A stretch of 64,000 nt of DNA, taken from the NCBI GenBank assembly GCA_031769625.1, contig JAUIMM010000534.1, forward strand, positions 12,291,001-12,355,000, written 5' to 3'. How positions within the stretch are numbered: the stretch's first letter is position 1; each line of letters starts with the position of its first letter. This DNA comes from Taudactylus pleione (taxonomy: Eukaryota; Chordata; Amphibia; Anura; Myobatrachidae). Positions 1 through 11,364 of the stretch are shown in pieces. The notes under the pieces are model-generated. The model was given only the letters and a program-made list of their open reading frames with translations, made no database searches and was not told where the DNA came from. Both the position numbers and the translations under genes were made by a program.

Positions 1-976
1 GACACACTTCTCAGCCTGAGCAACGCACATCCACTTTTACACTGCACTCATTGGTGCTGCTTTCACAATCTGCATGAAATGCTTTTTCAAAGGGAACTAG
101 GGCTGGACTGGCTATAGGGCACTTCTGGCAAACGCCAGTAGGGCCGATGGCCTCAGGGTCAGCTCGAGGAGGGCGGAAGTGCCCCCACCCTCCACCTCCC
201 CACCTCTGGATTCACTATGTGAGCTCAGGGAGACAGAAGGGGTGGAGGCAAAGATAGGCCGGTGCGCTCTGCTCGCCTGGGAAAAGGCCATGACTCGAGT
301 TAACCTTGGTCAGGAGTTGACTAATGACCTCAGTGATGTGTAGCAATAATAGTAACCACTGTGCTTCATGGAAGTGATCTTGGGAAGATGCAGTGTTACG
401 CTTCTTCCAAACATATCACTTACCTTTGAGGCCAGACAGTTAATTATTGGTCTCATCAGAATATAGCATCTTCCTCCACTTGGTATATTGATCTCCCATA
501 TGCATTTTTTTAATTGTTTATTACCACCCACACTAAAAGAGCAGATTTTGGGGGTGCTCAGAATATTGTTATTTCATAGATAGTTTTTCACCATCTCACA
601 CATGAAAGACTGTGACCCTAACAAGCGCCCTTTTCGCGTTTGTTGAGTTTTGAGTTTTGCTGTATGACCTGTTCTAGACAGTTTCATATATTCTTTCCAT
701 TTCGTTTAGATGGACTTGATGGTGCTCTGGGGATACTTTATGTAATAATATTATATCCTTCCCCTGCTTTTCGTTAAATGCTTCTCAGACTTGCAGACTT
801 GCTTTGATTGTTCTTTGATGAAGCTATAATATATATGTCGAAATTGCCCTAAACCTGTCAAAGCAAATATCTGGATGCTGTCAAGTTGTTTCTTGTGCCT
901 GAAAGTAATAGAACAGTGCCACCTGCTGTTGATGTCTGGTACAATGAGGCTCAGCAAATAATTGACAACAGATTTA
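1..976. other. no gene recognised
   Basis: AT-rich sequence without a coding exon I can recognise. Only short open frames occur. It ends at the TTA (974-976) flanking the first multi-hairpin element. Confidence 0.6.
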
Positions 977-1752
977 GGGGCCTATTCATTAAACCTAAAA
1001 ATTCTCTGGAGATAATTAGCTTTAGAACTCTCATGGAGTTCTACCGAATTATAGGTGGAATTCATCATCCCACCTCTCCATAAGTATCTATTCCGAAAAG
1101 CTGTCATTTTTGCGATGACAGCTTTTCGGGAAATAGATACTTTTCCCTGCCTACACTACCTTATCGCATCTGGAAACAGTGCTGCGCATGCGCTGTTACA
1201 TCTGTAAAACCAGCGCATGCGCAGCACTGCCTACAGATGTGTTAAGTTTGTGTACCCCCCCCGACTTACCTGTCTGCGCAGCAGCCTCCGGCTCCATCCT
1301 GCTGGTCTGTCATGTGGTTTCCCAGCAGACCACATGACAGATTAGAAAAAAAAAACTTTTTTTTTTTTGTCTAAACTTTCTTGTGCTCTGCTGGGGAGCA
1401 CACATGTCCGACCAGCCTCCGGAGCCTGAGGACGGAGCAGAGCGCCGGAGGGACTCGTCGGGGGACCTGCACACGCGGATACAGGTAAGTGGATTCTGCT
1501 ATTCGCCACCTCACAGTGGCGAATAGTAACTGCATCACATTCCGAAAATTGAGAATTTTCGGAATTTGATGAATACCACAATTTCCACATCCCCATACTA
1601 ATATATGGGGAGTGTGGAAATTAACGCAGGGGAACTTAGCAAGGAGATATCTATGATATCTCCTGTGCTAAGTGGCTACATGAATACCAAAATAACGTTA
1701 TTTAAGGAAAATGTCCTTAAAAACGTTATTTTAGTGTTGATGAATAGGCCCC
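977..1752. mobile_element. multi-hairpin MITE, first of a tandem pair
   Basis: Terminal inverted repeats are GGGGCCTATTCATTAA at the left and TTGATGAATAGGCCCC at the right, flanked by TTA at 974-976 and 1753-1755. The body is a chain of perfect or near-perfect hairpins, for example at 1083-1142 (about 29-bp arms), 1178-1229 (19-bp arms), 1305-1341, 1497-1529, 1540-1565 and 1581-1620. No coding capacity. The 3-bp TTA duplication fits PIF/Harbinger-type transposition. Confidence 0.8.
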
Positions 1753-1755
1753 TTA

Positions 1756-2521
1756 GGGACCTATTCATCATAATTAAAAAAAAATCGATGGAGGTAATCA
1801 GGTTTAGAACTCGCATGGAGTTCTACCTAATTACCGGTGTAATTCATAATTCCTCCTCTCCATCAGTATCTATTCCGAAAAGTTGTAATTTTTGCAATGA
1901 CAGCTTTTCAGGAAATAGAAACTTTTCCCTATTTACTCTACCTTACTGCAGCTGTAATCAGTGCGTTCACAAAATCGGCACATGTGCAGCACTGCCTACA
2001 GCTGTGGTAATTCTGTGTCTCCCAACCCCTCCCTCCTCACCTCCCTGTCCCCCACCTCCCTGGCTGCTGCAGCAGTGGACCCCGACCTCCCGTCTGAAGA
2101 GGAGAAAACAGTAAAGTTAAAAAAATCTATTATTATTTTTAAAACTTTACTGTATTCTGCCGGGAGAACACAATCGAAGCAGCAGCTGGAGCCGGAGGAG
2201 GGACGAGGGAGTGACTGAGTGAGCCGGAGGAGGACCTGCCCAGCTGAAAGCAGGTAAGTGTAACCCGCTGTACACCACCTGAGAGTGGCGTATGGTAACA
2301 CCATCAAATTCCGAAAATACAACATTTTCGGAATTTGATGAATAGCCTAATTTCTACATCTCCATACTAATGTATGGGGAGTGTGGAAATTAACGCAGAT
2401 AGACTTAAACAGGAGATATCAGTGATAACACAGGGGATAAGTGTGTTAATGAATACTAAAATAATGGTAATTAAGGAAAATGTCCTTTAAACAGTTATTT
2501 TAGTGATGATGAATAGGCCCC
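1756..2521. mobile_element. multi-hairpin MITE, second copy in tandem
   Basis: This diverged copy of the 977-1752 element has the same orientation and landmarks: the GGAGTTCTACC segment, the TATTCCGAAAAG hairpin, the TTCCGAAAAT hairpin and terminal GATGAATAGGCCCC. It starts directly after the TTA that ends the first copy, so the two share one target triplet. The right flank is ATA, so its own duplication is imperfect. No gene. Confidence 0.75.
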
Positions 2522-3303
2522 ATAATGTGTTTGAGGACCATAAGGTGAGTACAGCGCGCTGGGTGCCGCTTGCAGTGCTGCAAGTGTTGTATATTTAAAG
2601 AAAGGAATTGGTGTTGCAAATTACTACCAGCAATCAAAACTCTAAGCAATGTAATATATAAAAATGTAACTGAGGCATTTTTTTTTTAAATCTAATTGTG
2701 GGACAAATAACTGACAATTTTATTTAAACCTAGGAATTGGAAACTGTGAACCACATACCTGTACATCTACCTCGGATTTCAATGGAACCTTGGCGATACC
2801 ATCTGTGAACTTTGGATACGCTGGCAATATTAATAGCTTACAACTGACAAGAAGGCTTTTCCATTTTCATATTCTGCATAGAGATCACTTGGACAGACTT
2901 CAGAATAAGAATTGTAGGTGTGAAGGGATTGATGAGGTTCTGAGGGAAGTGGATAAAATTAATTTCACTACATTCTTCTACCAGTTCTCCTCCCGGACGC
3001 TATGAATATTTCATACAGCTGCATTACATTTTAATGATTCTTCGTCTGATTTACTGTGTTTGCTTCATGGCAGACAGTTCTCCTGAGTCTTCATTAACCA
3101 ACCTGTTAACAATTCAGAAGAACAAATGTTTCTCGGTGCGCAGGACACAGCAAACATCCAGTCAGTTCTGGTCACTAAGCTTGGATACTGAAAGGAGGTG
3201 TTAAGTTCAATGCACTGGCAGGAAAAATCCTGAAGATCCTCAAGACATGACAAATAGATTACTGTGACCATACACTAAAGAAAGATCCAATGAAACAATC
3301 ATT
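2522..3303. other. no gene recognised
   Basis: AT-rich spacer with a 71-codon open frame at 2790-3005 that resembles no family I know. No splice-supported coding sequence was seen. Confidence 0.5.
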
Positions 3304-3672
3304 GGGCTCGATTCAATCGGCCTTGATGTTGAATAGCCCCTGGGAGTGAGCTCCCGGAGCTATTAAATTCAACGTGCTGTTTGGTCCGACAGTTGCCAGT
3401 TATGTTGGAGTATGCCGGTTTTCGAGATTTAAAATGGGTGTTTAGTCACGAGAACCGGCATTCTCTGACAAAAGTGCAGGCCACGCGGCTGTTATCGCTG
3501 CGATTAGCAGGAAGATAGCCGCGCTGCCAGCACTTTTGTCGGATTTCTCCTCGCACTCTCAGGGGGGTGTGAGAAGAAGTACTTTAGTCGGACCAAATAG
3601 CGCGGTGAATTGAATAGCTACAGGTGCTCCCTCCCGGGGCTATTCAGCATTGCGCTGAAGTGAATCGAACCC
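3304..3672. mobile_element. MITE with GGGCTCGATTCA ends
   Basis: Left end GGGCTCGATTCAATCGG and right end TGAATCGAACCC are inverted repeats. Internal inverted blocks (GGTCCGAC / GTCGGACC; CTCCCGG-type hairpins) give a foldback layout of 369 bp. Flanks are ATT and ACT, so a 3-bp duplication is only partly preserved. Non-coding. Confidence 0.65.
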
Positions 3673-4721
3673 ACTGTCTCACTTTATTATGTTGCTGATT
3701 AGTTGTCTTCTGATTTATCTATAACAATTCCATAGTATAAAGCTCACTATTGAGTCATTTATATTTTGTGCATGACAAGACAAGAGATTTGTGATTCATC
3801 TTTGCAGTGTTGCTTATAAAACTGAGATCATTTTTATAACTGTTTGTTCTTCTTAGGAGGGGAAATACCCACCTAGGACAAGGGGAGGCAGAAGAATAAA
3901 AAATAAGTTTCAGGGTGGAACGGGTTGGGTGGTGGTCATACATAGAGATGACAGCAGTTACTATCTAAAGGAGTAAAAGAGAGTTATACAGATGGGACAC
4001 GTGAAACACCTGTAAAAGTTTACAAAAAGTTAGTGGAATGTATGCACGTTTGCGGAGCATATGTTATTTATTTTCGCACTGTACATTCTACAGAGCTGAG
4101 CGTATACAAGTAAGGGCAGCGCAGAGTCATATGCCTGTTAGTCTCCAGTTGTGACTGTGGGGGCGTTGTAGGGCATTCTCACATAGACAGAATACAGAGA
4201 GGACGGGTCGGTGGGATTGCAGGCTATGCAGAGTTGGCCGGAAGAGTACAAGTCTCTTTTCAGATTCATCTTTTGCACCCAGTAGGGTAAATTTACTAAA
4301 GTGAGAGTTTTTAAAAGTGGAGATGGTGCCCATAGCAACCAATCAGATTCTATTTAGGAATAGGACTGGGCTGCAATCAGGGTTATGCTTAGAATAAAAG
4401 TGAATAGGAAATCCTATTGTCGGTATGCCGACTGTTGATGTTCACAATGTTGACATTCTTTCAATGTCAACATTACGAATGTCAACATTTCACACCAACA
4501 TTGTGGATGTTAACATTACGAACATATTGACATTATTCTGTTGAGATTCTAAATTTCAACAAAATATACCACACCCAACTTAACAGTTAAAGGTTGGCTA
4601 AAACATTGCAACTGATTGTACCTTGGATTCTTAGCAAGAGAAGATCGCTGTCTGCACAGTATGTCATATCATCATTAATATGGTGTTAAGGGTAATAGTG
4701 CCCACCATGCTAGGTAACAGA
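3673..4721. repeat. spacer with a simple 'TGTCAACATT' repeat tract
   Basis: No gene seen. From about 4420 to 4565 there are many direct and inverted repeats of TGTTGACATT / AATGTCAACATT, giving a self-complementary tract. A half-copy of a foldback MITE end (GGTAAATTTACTAAAGTGAGAG) is at about 4285-4345. Confidence 0.5.
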
Positions 4722-4920
4722 GGGGTATATTTACTAAGCAGTGTTAGGAGACAGAGGGAAAAGTGATAAGAAAGTGATAAGGTGCCAGCCAATCAGCTCC
4801 CAACTGTCATTTTTCAAACACAGCCTGTGAGATGGCAGTTAGGAGCTGATTGGCTGGCTCCTTATCACTTTCTTATCACTTTTCACTCTGTCTCCTAACA
4901 CTGCTTAGTAAATATACCCC
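4722..4920. mobile_element. 199-bp palindromic MITE (GGGGTATATTTACTAAGCAGTG family)
   Basis: Almost the whole element is one inverted repeat. The left arm reads GGGGTATATTTACTAAGCAG and continues through GATAAGGTGCCAGCCAATCAG; the right arm is the reverse complement, ending TTAGTAAATATACCCC. A close relative is at 23202-23382 and partial or decayed relatives at 5274-5375, 15590-15670 and 23484-23725. Non-coding foldback element. Confidence 0.85.
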
Positions 4921-4996
4921 TTATTCATGTATTATGTTCTACTCACATGTGGTTCTGAAAGTTCATACAGTCATAGAGATCACTGTGCCTTATAGC

Positions 4997-5720
4997 CAGG
5001 GGCGTATCTATAATGAGTGCAGGGTGTGCGGGGCTCCCAGGTCCCTGGGTCCAGGAGGACCCACACCGTACACCCTGCACCCATATTTTTAATATTTACC
5101 TCTCCGGAGACCCATGTTGGTGCTATTAGTGCTGTAAAAATTGCCTGGAAAATGTATATAACACATGTAACTCTGACAAGGAAGATGGGCCCCCCCTCAG
5201 CTCTGGACCCCATAGCTGCACCCCTTGCACCTATGGTAGTTAAGCCCATGACCATACCTAACTTCTAGCTAAGGGGTCTATTTACGAAGCAGTGTTAGGA
5301 GACAGAGTGACAAGTGATAAGGTGCCAACCAATCAGCTCCTAACTGCCATCTCACAGGCAGCTCCTAACCGCCATTTCCCCACTGACATCACTGATGATG
5401 TCAGTGTGGCAGCCCACAAAACGGTAGATGTTCGTTAAGGAACGCCGCCGTTTTGGAAACCATCCCCCAGGCCCGCCTACAAAACGGGGCGAGCTGTCGA
5501 TCAACATCGACAGCCGCCCCTTTTGTAGAGAGCTCCGGAGCGAGAGAGTTTCTCTCTCGCTCCGGGGCTTGCGCACACGCAGTGCGGCCGCTGCGCGTGA
5601 GCAGGGATAACTATCGACCCAGTTGCGAGCACATCGGTGCTTGCGACCGGGTCTTATTGAGACCCAGAGTCCCTTACAAATTTCTGCTATGGGGCCTTTA
5701 AATACCTAGTTACGCCCCTG
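4997..5720. mobile_element. hAT-like non-autonomous element, composite
   Basis: Ends CAGGGGCGTATCTA and TAGTTACGCCCCTG are inverted repeats of the same family as 24633-25731 and 13717-13931, but no intact 8-bp duplication is visible. Inside are a truncated GGGGTCTATTTAC MITE (5274-5375) and a decayed multi-hairpin element fragment (about 5380-5650: CACTGACATCACTGATGATGTCAGTG and CTGTCGATCAACATCGACAG hairpins). No coding sequence. Confidence 0.6.
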
Positions 5721-6075
5721 GGTATGGTGACCTTGAATCCGAAGGTGAGATTGAATCAATAACTAAAGCTTGTGAAGGATGTCAAAAGATAAAAAAATGA
5801 ACATCCACCAGCTGTCTTACACCTTTGTGAATAGCCCTCAACTCATGGCAAAAAGTTCATATTGTTTTGCAGTCCCATTCATGTATCATATGTTTTTGAT
5901 GACGGTGGATGCACATTCCTAGTGGCCTGAAGTTCATAAGATGAAGTCTACGTAATCTGAGAAAGCTATTGCTGTTCTGTGAACTATGTGCCTGATTCAG
6001 CAGCGATCGCAACTGCGATTACGCACGCAATCGGCCAATTGTTGCAATCGCGAAGACTCCACTGCGATCGAGACT
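5721..6075. other. spacer with truncated GGGCCTAATTCA-type MITE end
   Basis: No gene. From about 5988 the sequence GTGCCTGATTCAGCAGCGATCG followed by GCGATTACGCACGCAATCGG matches one end of the MITE family seen complete at 55432-55965 and 36776-37287; the copy breaks off near 6065. Confidence 0.5.
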
Positions 6076-6218
6076 GCACCATTACCGTCCAGATTTTAAG
6101 GATATCCATGCTTGAGCACAGGTGAATTAATTAGTACTTCAATCAATTTGATTTAACCATCTGGACTCAAGCATGGATAGTCTTAAAACCTGGACTGTAA
6201 TGACAGAGTTTGGGAAAC
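6076..6218. mobile_element. foldback hAT-like MITE, copy 1 (left end truncated)
   Basis: Arms CCATTACCGTCCAGATTTTAAGGATATCCATGCTTGAG and the inverse ending CTGGACTGTAATGAC fold on each other. It is about 85% like the copy at 6437-6599. No coding capacity. Confidence 0.7.
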
Positions 6219-6436
6219 TCTGGAATAGGGGATTAGCATGTCTGAGAAGGAACTCCAGGAGAAGAAAGAGTTGTGAAGGGCTGCCTAAGTTTACATAGCT
6301 CACCTATCTTCCCAGCATGCTTAGTACTCCAGTGATGATGCATCCCTGTGTTGGTCAGGTGTGATGATGCCATCACAACAAGTTTGCCTCCATGGGTGTA
6401 TTCACAAATGCATCCATTGAGTATAATGTGCTATGC

Positions 6437-6599
6437 CAGCGGTTCCTAAACTCCACCATTATAGTCCAGGTTTTAAGAATATCCATGCTTGAGCACAAGT
6501 GACTAAATTAGTGCCTCAGTCAATTTGATTTAACCATCTGAACTCAAGCATGGATATCTTTAAAACCTGTACTGTAATGGTGGAGTTTGGGAAAGCCTG
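6437..6599. mobile_element. foldback hAT-like MITE, copy 2
   Basis: Left end CAGCGGTTCCTAAACTCCACC and right end TGGTGGAGTTTGGGAAAGCCTG are inverted repeats, and the inner arms (TCCATGCTTGAG / CTCAAGCATGGA) continue the foldback. The CAG...CTG ends resemble hAT termini, but no 8-bp duplication was found. A remnant of the same family occurs near 48541-48598. Confidence 0.7.
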
Positions 6600-8835
6600 T
6601 TTAGGAACTGCTATATTAGGAAGGTCAAGTGGACTCCCTAATGGCCTCCCTGCTTCCCCCACCCATGTGATAACATCATCATTGTCTCAGGACACTCAAT
6701 CTGCAGCATTGTGCGTGGAGATGATAACAGGAGACCAAACTGCTGGTTGGGTTCACAGTTGCCCTTTCCTAGGCTGTGGCTGTGTCTGGCTACCAGTCCA
6801 TGCCTATTGGTAATCTTTTGACGCAGGCAACTACTGGCTCCACATCATTGTCTTGACCATCCCTGCTCTACTACAGCAATAACGATAATTGTGTGGGCTG
6901 TATTTTCAAACCAGTTTGTGTACAAAATTTCCTAATCGCATTACACATTAGTTCCACAAATAAATATGTTTCAGCACATTAGTTTTGGCTCCACATATGA
7001 CTCTGAGGGGTAAATTTACTAAGAATCGGGATTGACCCGACTTGCAAAGTGATTCATCTCGGTATAAATCGCCGGAACTCGGGTGATTTTTTTCACTTTT
7101 TTTTCCCACATTTACCAACAGGAGACTTGAGGCTAAACGAGTTTGCCGATGGTGATGTAGGTCGAGATTCTCGGGTGATTTGTAAGCAAGCTCAAGTGAG
7201 TTATCTCACCCAATATTGCAGTGATTTCTCTCTGCAAAATTCTCCCTAGCAAGCAGCCTGCACATATCAGTGAGATATGTGTAATCTGATTGTATTCAAT
7301 TTGGAGCAAAAAGGAGTTTTTAGGGAAACTTGCGGGGACCATCCTAAACCCTTTTACACCCCCCTTGCCGCATAAAAAAATGCAAAAAATTACACAAAGG
7401 ACACCCCACTTTGAAAAAATGGACAAAAAAAAAAAAGTTTGGAGTACAAATTCAAAAACTGGCGAAATAGCCACGGGGAGTCTGGAAGCATGGGGTATGG
7501 TTTTTTTTAATTGCAGGTGCTTGCTGAAGGTTTTTTTGTGCACTTTAACGCTTTATTTTAGTAACTTTGAACTATGCTTGCACCCATTTTCATGTACTCC
7601 AAATTTGATGGAAATACTTATTTATCCCCCCCAAAAAAGCAAAAATGTATTCTTCATCACTTGCTCAATGATGCAAAATAGCGCCCAATGAGACCATTTG
7701 AAAACTAAATACCTTTAGCAGGGCTATTTGGGGGTTCCCATACTGATCCCCCATGTCAGGACATCTTTAGGGGAGTGCTAGGATGATTTCCCAAAAATTG
7801 ACTGGACTTCTCCGATACTTACCTTTCCGCCGGGTTATGTTTTCGCCGGATCCAAATTGAATACGGGGATAAATGGCCACGTGCCCGATACTTTATCCTA
7901 GGAAAAACCAGCAATGATGGTGAAAAGTCCGACCTCTGAATTTTCGCCGCAAATTGTTTAAAAAATAATGACGTGAGGTACCCCCCCAATAGACTAACCA
8001 GCCCCGGACTTGCCAGCCAGTCCTGGTTCTTAAAATGACAGGGGAAAAAATGTGTAGGGTTCCACTGTAATTTAAGAACCAGCACCAGGCACAGAGTTGG
8101 TTTTAAATATAGGGATAAAAAAAAATGGCGTGAGGTTACCCCAATATTTAAAACCAGCTCCAGACCCTTTCTAGTGGGGGACTGATGACACAGCCAGGGG
8201 TGCCCTTTCACTGGGCCCCCCAGCTGCAGCATCAGCCCTGATGACTGCTAGTCAACCCAGGCCAGGGATCCCTGGGGAGTTGGGGACCCCTCCAATAAAG
8301 GGGTCCCCCTCTCTAGGGCACCCCTGGCCTAGGCTAATAGTCCGGGACTATCCCCGGCACCCTAGGACGGTGGGTGCTGGGTTGGTAGTGTTAATGTGTA
8401 AAATAAATGGTTAAGTATTGTCTTTAGTTGTTGAACTATATGTACCAGCAAGCCTTCCCCGCATGCTAGTATTTGGAGAACCACAAATACCAGCATGCGG
8501 GGCATTACGGGCCCGCTGGCACTTGTAGTTCCACAAACAAAGCGATACAAAAAGAAACACAACATACACCGTGAAAGTAAAATTTTATTATAACATACAT
8601 ACATACACACTCACACTCACTATCACACATATTTTCCTAGTATCCGAAGTAATCCATAGGGGTACCTATAAAAAAAAATACTCACCTCTCCTATTTGTAG
8701 TTCACGTCCTCTTCTCCAAGTAGGCATCCATGGGGTTAAAACAAAAAAACGGGTGCTACCTAATACAAGCCAAACTGAGCAAAGCTATGTGTTTCCACAT
8801 AGCTGTACTGCGCACGAATTACGTATATATACAGT

Positions 8836-8839
<4 letters not shown>

Positions 8840-8870
<31 letters not shown>
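8840..8870. repeat. (TA)n microsatellite
   Basis: Uninterrupted TA dinucleotide run. A shorter TA run lies at 8958-8975. Confidence 0.95.
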
Positions 8871-8872
<2 letters not shown>

Positions 8873-9064
8873 CATGGAGTTCTGGAAACTTCAGTAACTA
8901 TTAATAAGGATGTACACTAATTTAAAAGTCTGTGGAAGATACCTATATCCTATGTGCTATATATATATATATATCAATCCTCGATCCGGCACTCAATAGG
9001 AAAACAGATGAATACTGGCCCGGGTGCCCTCCTCAGAGATCCTTTGCACAAGGCGCTCTGATCA

Positions 9065-9277
9065 ATAATAACCAAACGGTGGCACTCCAGATAAATAATG
9101 TGAATCCCAAACGGCTTTAAATGGCAATGTTTCAGCGCCTTTATTAGCGCTTTTTATTTTGCTTTTGGTTATAGGCTTGACAAAAGCGCTAATAAAGGCG
9201 CTGAAACATTGCCATTTAAAGCCGTTTGGGATTCACATTATGTATCCGGAGTACCGCCGTTTGATTTGGTTATTATA
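9065..9277. repeat. inverted repeat with hammerhead-like motif, possible Penelope-like terminus
   Basis: Two arms of about 90 bp (9065-9155 and 9183-9277) are reverse complements, covering AATAACCAAACGG, GTGAATCCCAAACGGC and CAGCGCCTTTATTAGCGC. On both strands the inner part reads AAAGCGC-TAATAAAG-GCGCTGAAAC, a short stem followed by GAAAC. This resembles decayed type-I hammerhead cores carried by Penelope-like retroelement termini. The assignment is tentative. Confidence 0.45.
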
Positions 9278-10034
9278 TACACACACATCTATAGAGGTAA
9301 TTGGCACTTAAGTTACCAAAGTTTTATCAAGGGTGCCAGGATACAGTAGGTGAAGCATAGGAGATGGAAAATGGCACTCCAAAGATTATATTCACAGCAT
9401 GTGAAATATACAGCTAGCTACACGACTCCAGCCCGCTGTGTATTTCAAATGCTGCAAATAAACAATTTGGAGTGTTTTCCATGTGAGATATATATATCAG
9501 GGGAAGGGGGCTTACGGAGGGGGGCTGAGGGATGTTGAGGGGGGGGGCTTCCCATTTTGTCAGTCCTGGGCCCCACAATTTCTGATGGCAGCCCTGTGAG
9601 GCAGTAATGCTAACCATTACACTGTCTGTGTATGTTTCTGACCATCTCGCAGCTCAGGGGGTTGAGAGATTGAAACGAGAGTTTGCTCCTATCTCACCCG
9701 AGCTTGTCATCCCAATTATTGGTAAATTTGAGAAATGTATGTTTTAGGTGAAAAGTACTTCCGCTTTGGCCCGATGGTGATTTGATTGGAGTTTGCAATC
9801 TCACCCGAGTTTTACCAGTGAGATGAGAGAAATCTCTCTCTAACTCACCCGACTTTTGCCTTTAGAAAATTTGCAAGCAGGAAAAAAAAGAATAAATCAC
9901 CCGAGATGGTCATCTCGACCTATCTCGATTCTTAGTAAATTTAACCCTGAGACTGTCTTGGCTCCATATATGGGGCTGCATTTTAGCATTAATTCCTGAT
10001 ATGGCTCTGCATAATAGCATCGGCTCCAGATATG

Positions 10035-10556
10035 GCTCTACTGGATGCAATCGGGAAGCCGGCTGACATTATACCGACAGCCGGCTTCCCGACTGTCATA
10101 TCCCGGCGAGGGTAAAATGCCCAGCGTCTAGATGTAGACGCTGCTCATTTCACCGACGCCGGGAGACCAGCGCCCGGCATCCCGGTCGAAGGGATGCCGG
10201 GCGCCGCGAGCTGCCAACCGCGGGGGGGGGGGAGGGTTAGGTTTAGGACTCCCCCCAGGAGGTTAGGGTTAGGCTAGGGGGAGGGAGGGTTTGCCACCCC
10301 CGGGGGGAGGTTAGGAACCCCCCCGGGGGACTTAGGTTTAGGCAGCAGGGAAGGGGGGGGTTAGGTTTAGGCACTTAGAGGGGGGGATTAGGGTTAGGCA
10401 CTTGGGGGGAGGTTAGGGTTAAGAGAGGGTTAAGAGAGGGTTAGGGGGGTAGGTTAGCGCTGTCGGGCTGCCGCTGCCGGCATCTGTTCCAGTGTCGGGC
10501 TGCCGGGAATCGAACCGCCGACCATGCGGCCAGCAGTATTTCATACCGATTCCGGC
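10035..10556. repeat. GC-rich element with telomere-like GGTTAGGGTTAGG tract
   Basis: It begins with a GGGAAGCCGGCTG / CAGCCGGCTTCCC hairpin (about 10052-10094), then GGGATGCCGGGCGC hairpins. About 230 bp (10225-10455) follow of degenerate (GGTTAGGGTTAGGC + G-run) units, and then a GTCGGGCTGCCG segment related to the left part. The TTAGGG similarity is visible, but the units are irregular and embedded in a dispersed-repeat-like frame. No gene. Confidence 0.6.
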
Positions 10557-11364
10557 TCTACACCCCAGTCTTGGCACCAGATATAACCGTGCACATTAAT
10601 CTTGGCTATACTTACCTAACTCCCATAATGTCCATGAATCTCTGGAATTTTGGACTCCCTTGCGTCACGACTCACAACTCACCTGAGCAAAGCAGGTTGA
10701 TGTTTTGCATGGTCCAGGGAGGTCTGCTGCAGTGGTCTAGAGGGTGGAGGTCTCTTGGTGGCTGAGATCTGCATGGTATCGGTGCTCGGCCGTAGATACA
10801 GGTCACATCAGTTCGCCTCCATCGCAACATGGTGTGCTTTGGGACACTGCCAGCATCTTGGTCCAGCAGCATGTTACATTGGCCTCCCGTTCCCTCTGCT
10901 GGTGATGTCACCTGCCGACTCCCTGTTTAGGGCAGTTACTTATAGGCATCAGTTCTTGGTTATTACAGCAAGCTCCTGGTGTTCCAGTGCCTTGGTGATT
11001 TCCATGTCTCGTTCTGTAGTTTAGCCTTGCTGTGTACCGAATTCTGCCTATGTTTGGACCTGCTAGTTAGACTTCCTTTGAATTGTGATTCACCTCATCT
11101 TAGTCTCACTGTGCGTCGAACTCTGCTTATGTATTTGACCTTCTATTGGATTCTCCTTATACTGTGCCTCGCTTCACCTCATTGTTTACCGTCTTTGCCT
11201 GCGTTCTGACCTGCTCCAGGGTTTTCTTAACAGCAGTGTGGGCCCTGGGCAAAGCAATACCCTGGGGCCTCTACCCACTCATTCACAGGAAAAAAATGTA
11301 AATGGTTAATAAACTAAACCCTCCTACATGCCCATCAGACCTCCCACACATGCAGAGAGACTCT
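10557..11364. other. no gene recognised
   Basis: Moderate GC sequence with short overlapping open frames on both strands. Repeated CTGTG(C/T)GTCGAA / GACCTGCTAG-like wording at about 11030-11215 suggests a small degenerate tandem repeat. No splice-supported exon. Confidence 0.5.

Larger units (their letters stand above)
7007..9947. mobile_element. 2.9-kb non-coding element with 3-bp TGA duplication and nested repeats
   Basis: Ends GGGGTAAATTTACTAAGAATC and the reverse complement GATTCTTAGTAAATTTAACCC are flanked by TGA at 7004-7006 and 9948-9950. Subterminal CTCGGGTGA / TCACCCGAG blocks are repeated inverted at both ends. The inner part (about 7290-7680) shares a core with the element at 47013-47859. 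A (TA)n run (8840-8870) and an inverted repeat (9065-9277) appear to be later insertions. No transposase frame was found. Confidence 0.75.

Noticed and set aside
2790..3005. 71-codon frame that might be an exon
   Set aside because: No recognisable family, no convincing splice partners and no codon pattern above background.
10225..10455. True chromosome-fusion telomere
   Set aside because: Units are irregular with G runs and lie in a dispersed-repeat frame; no long exact (TTAGGG)n run.
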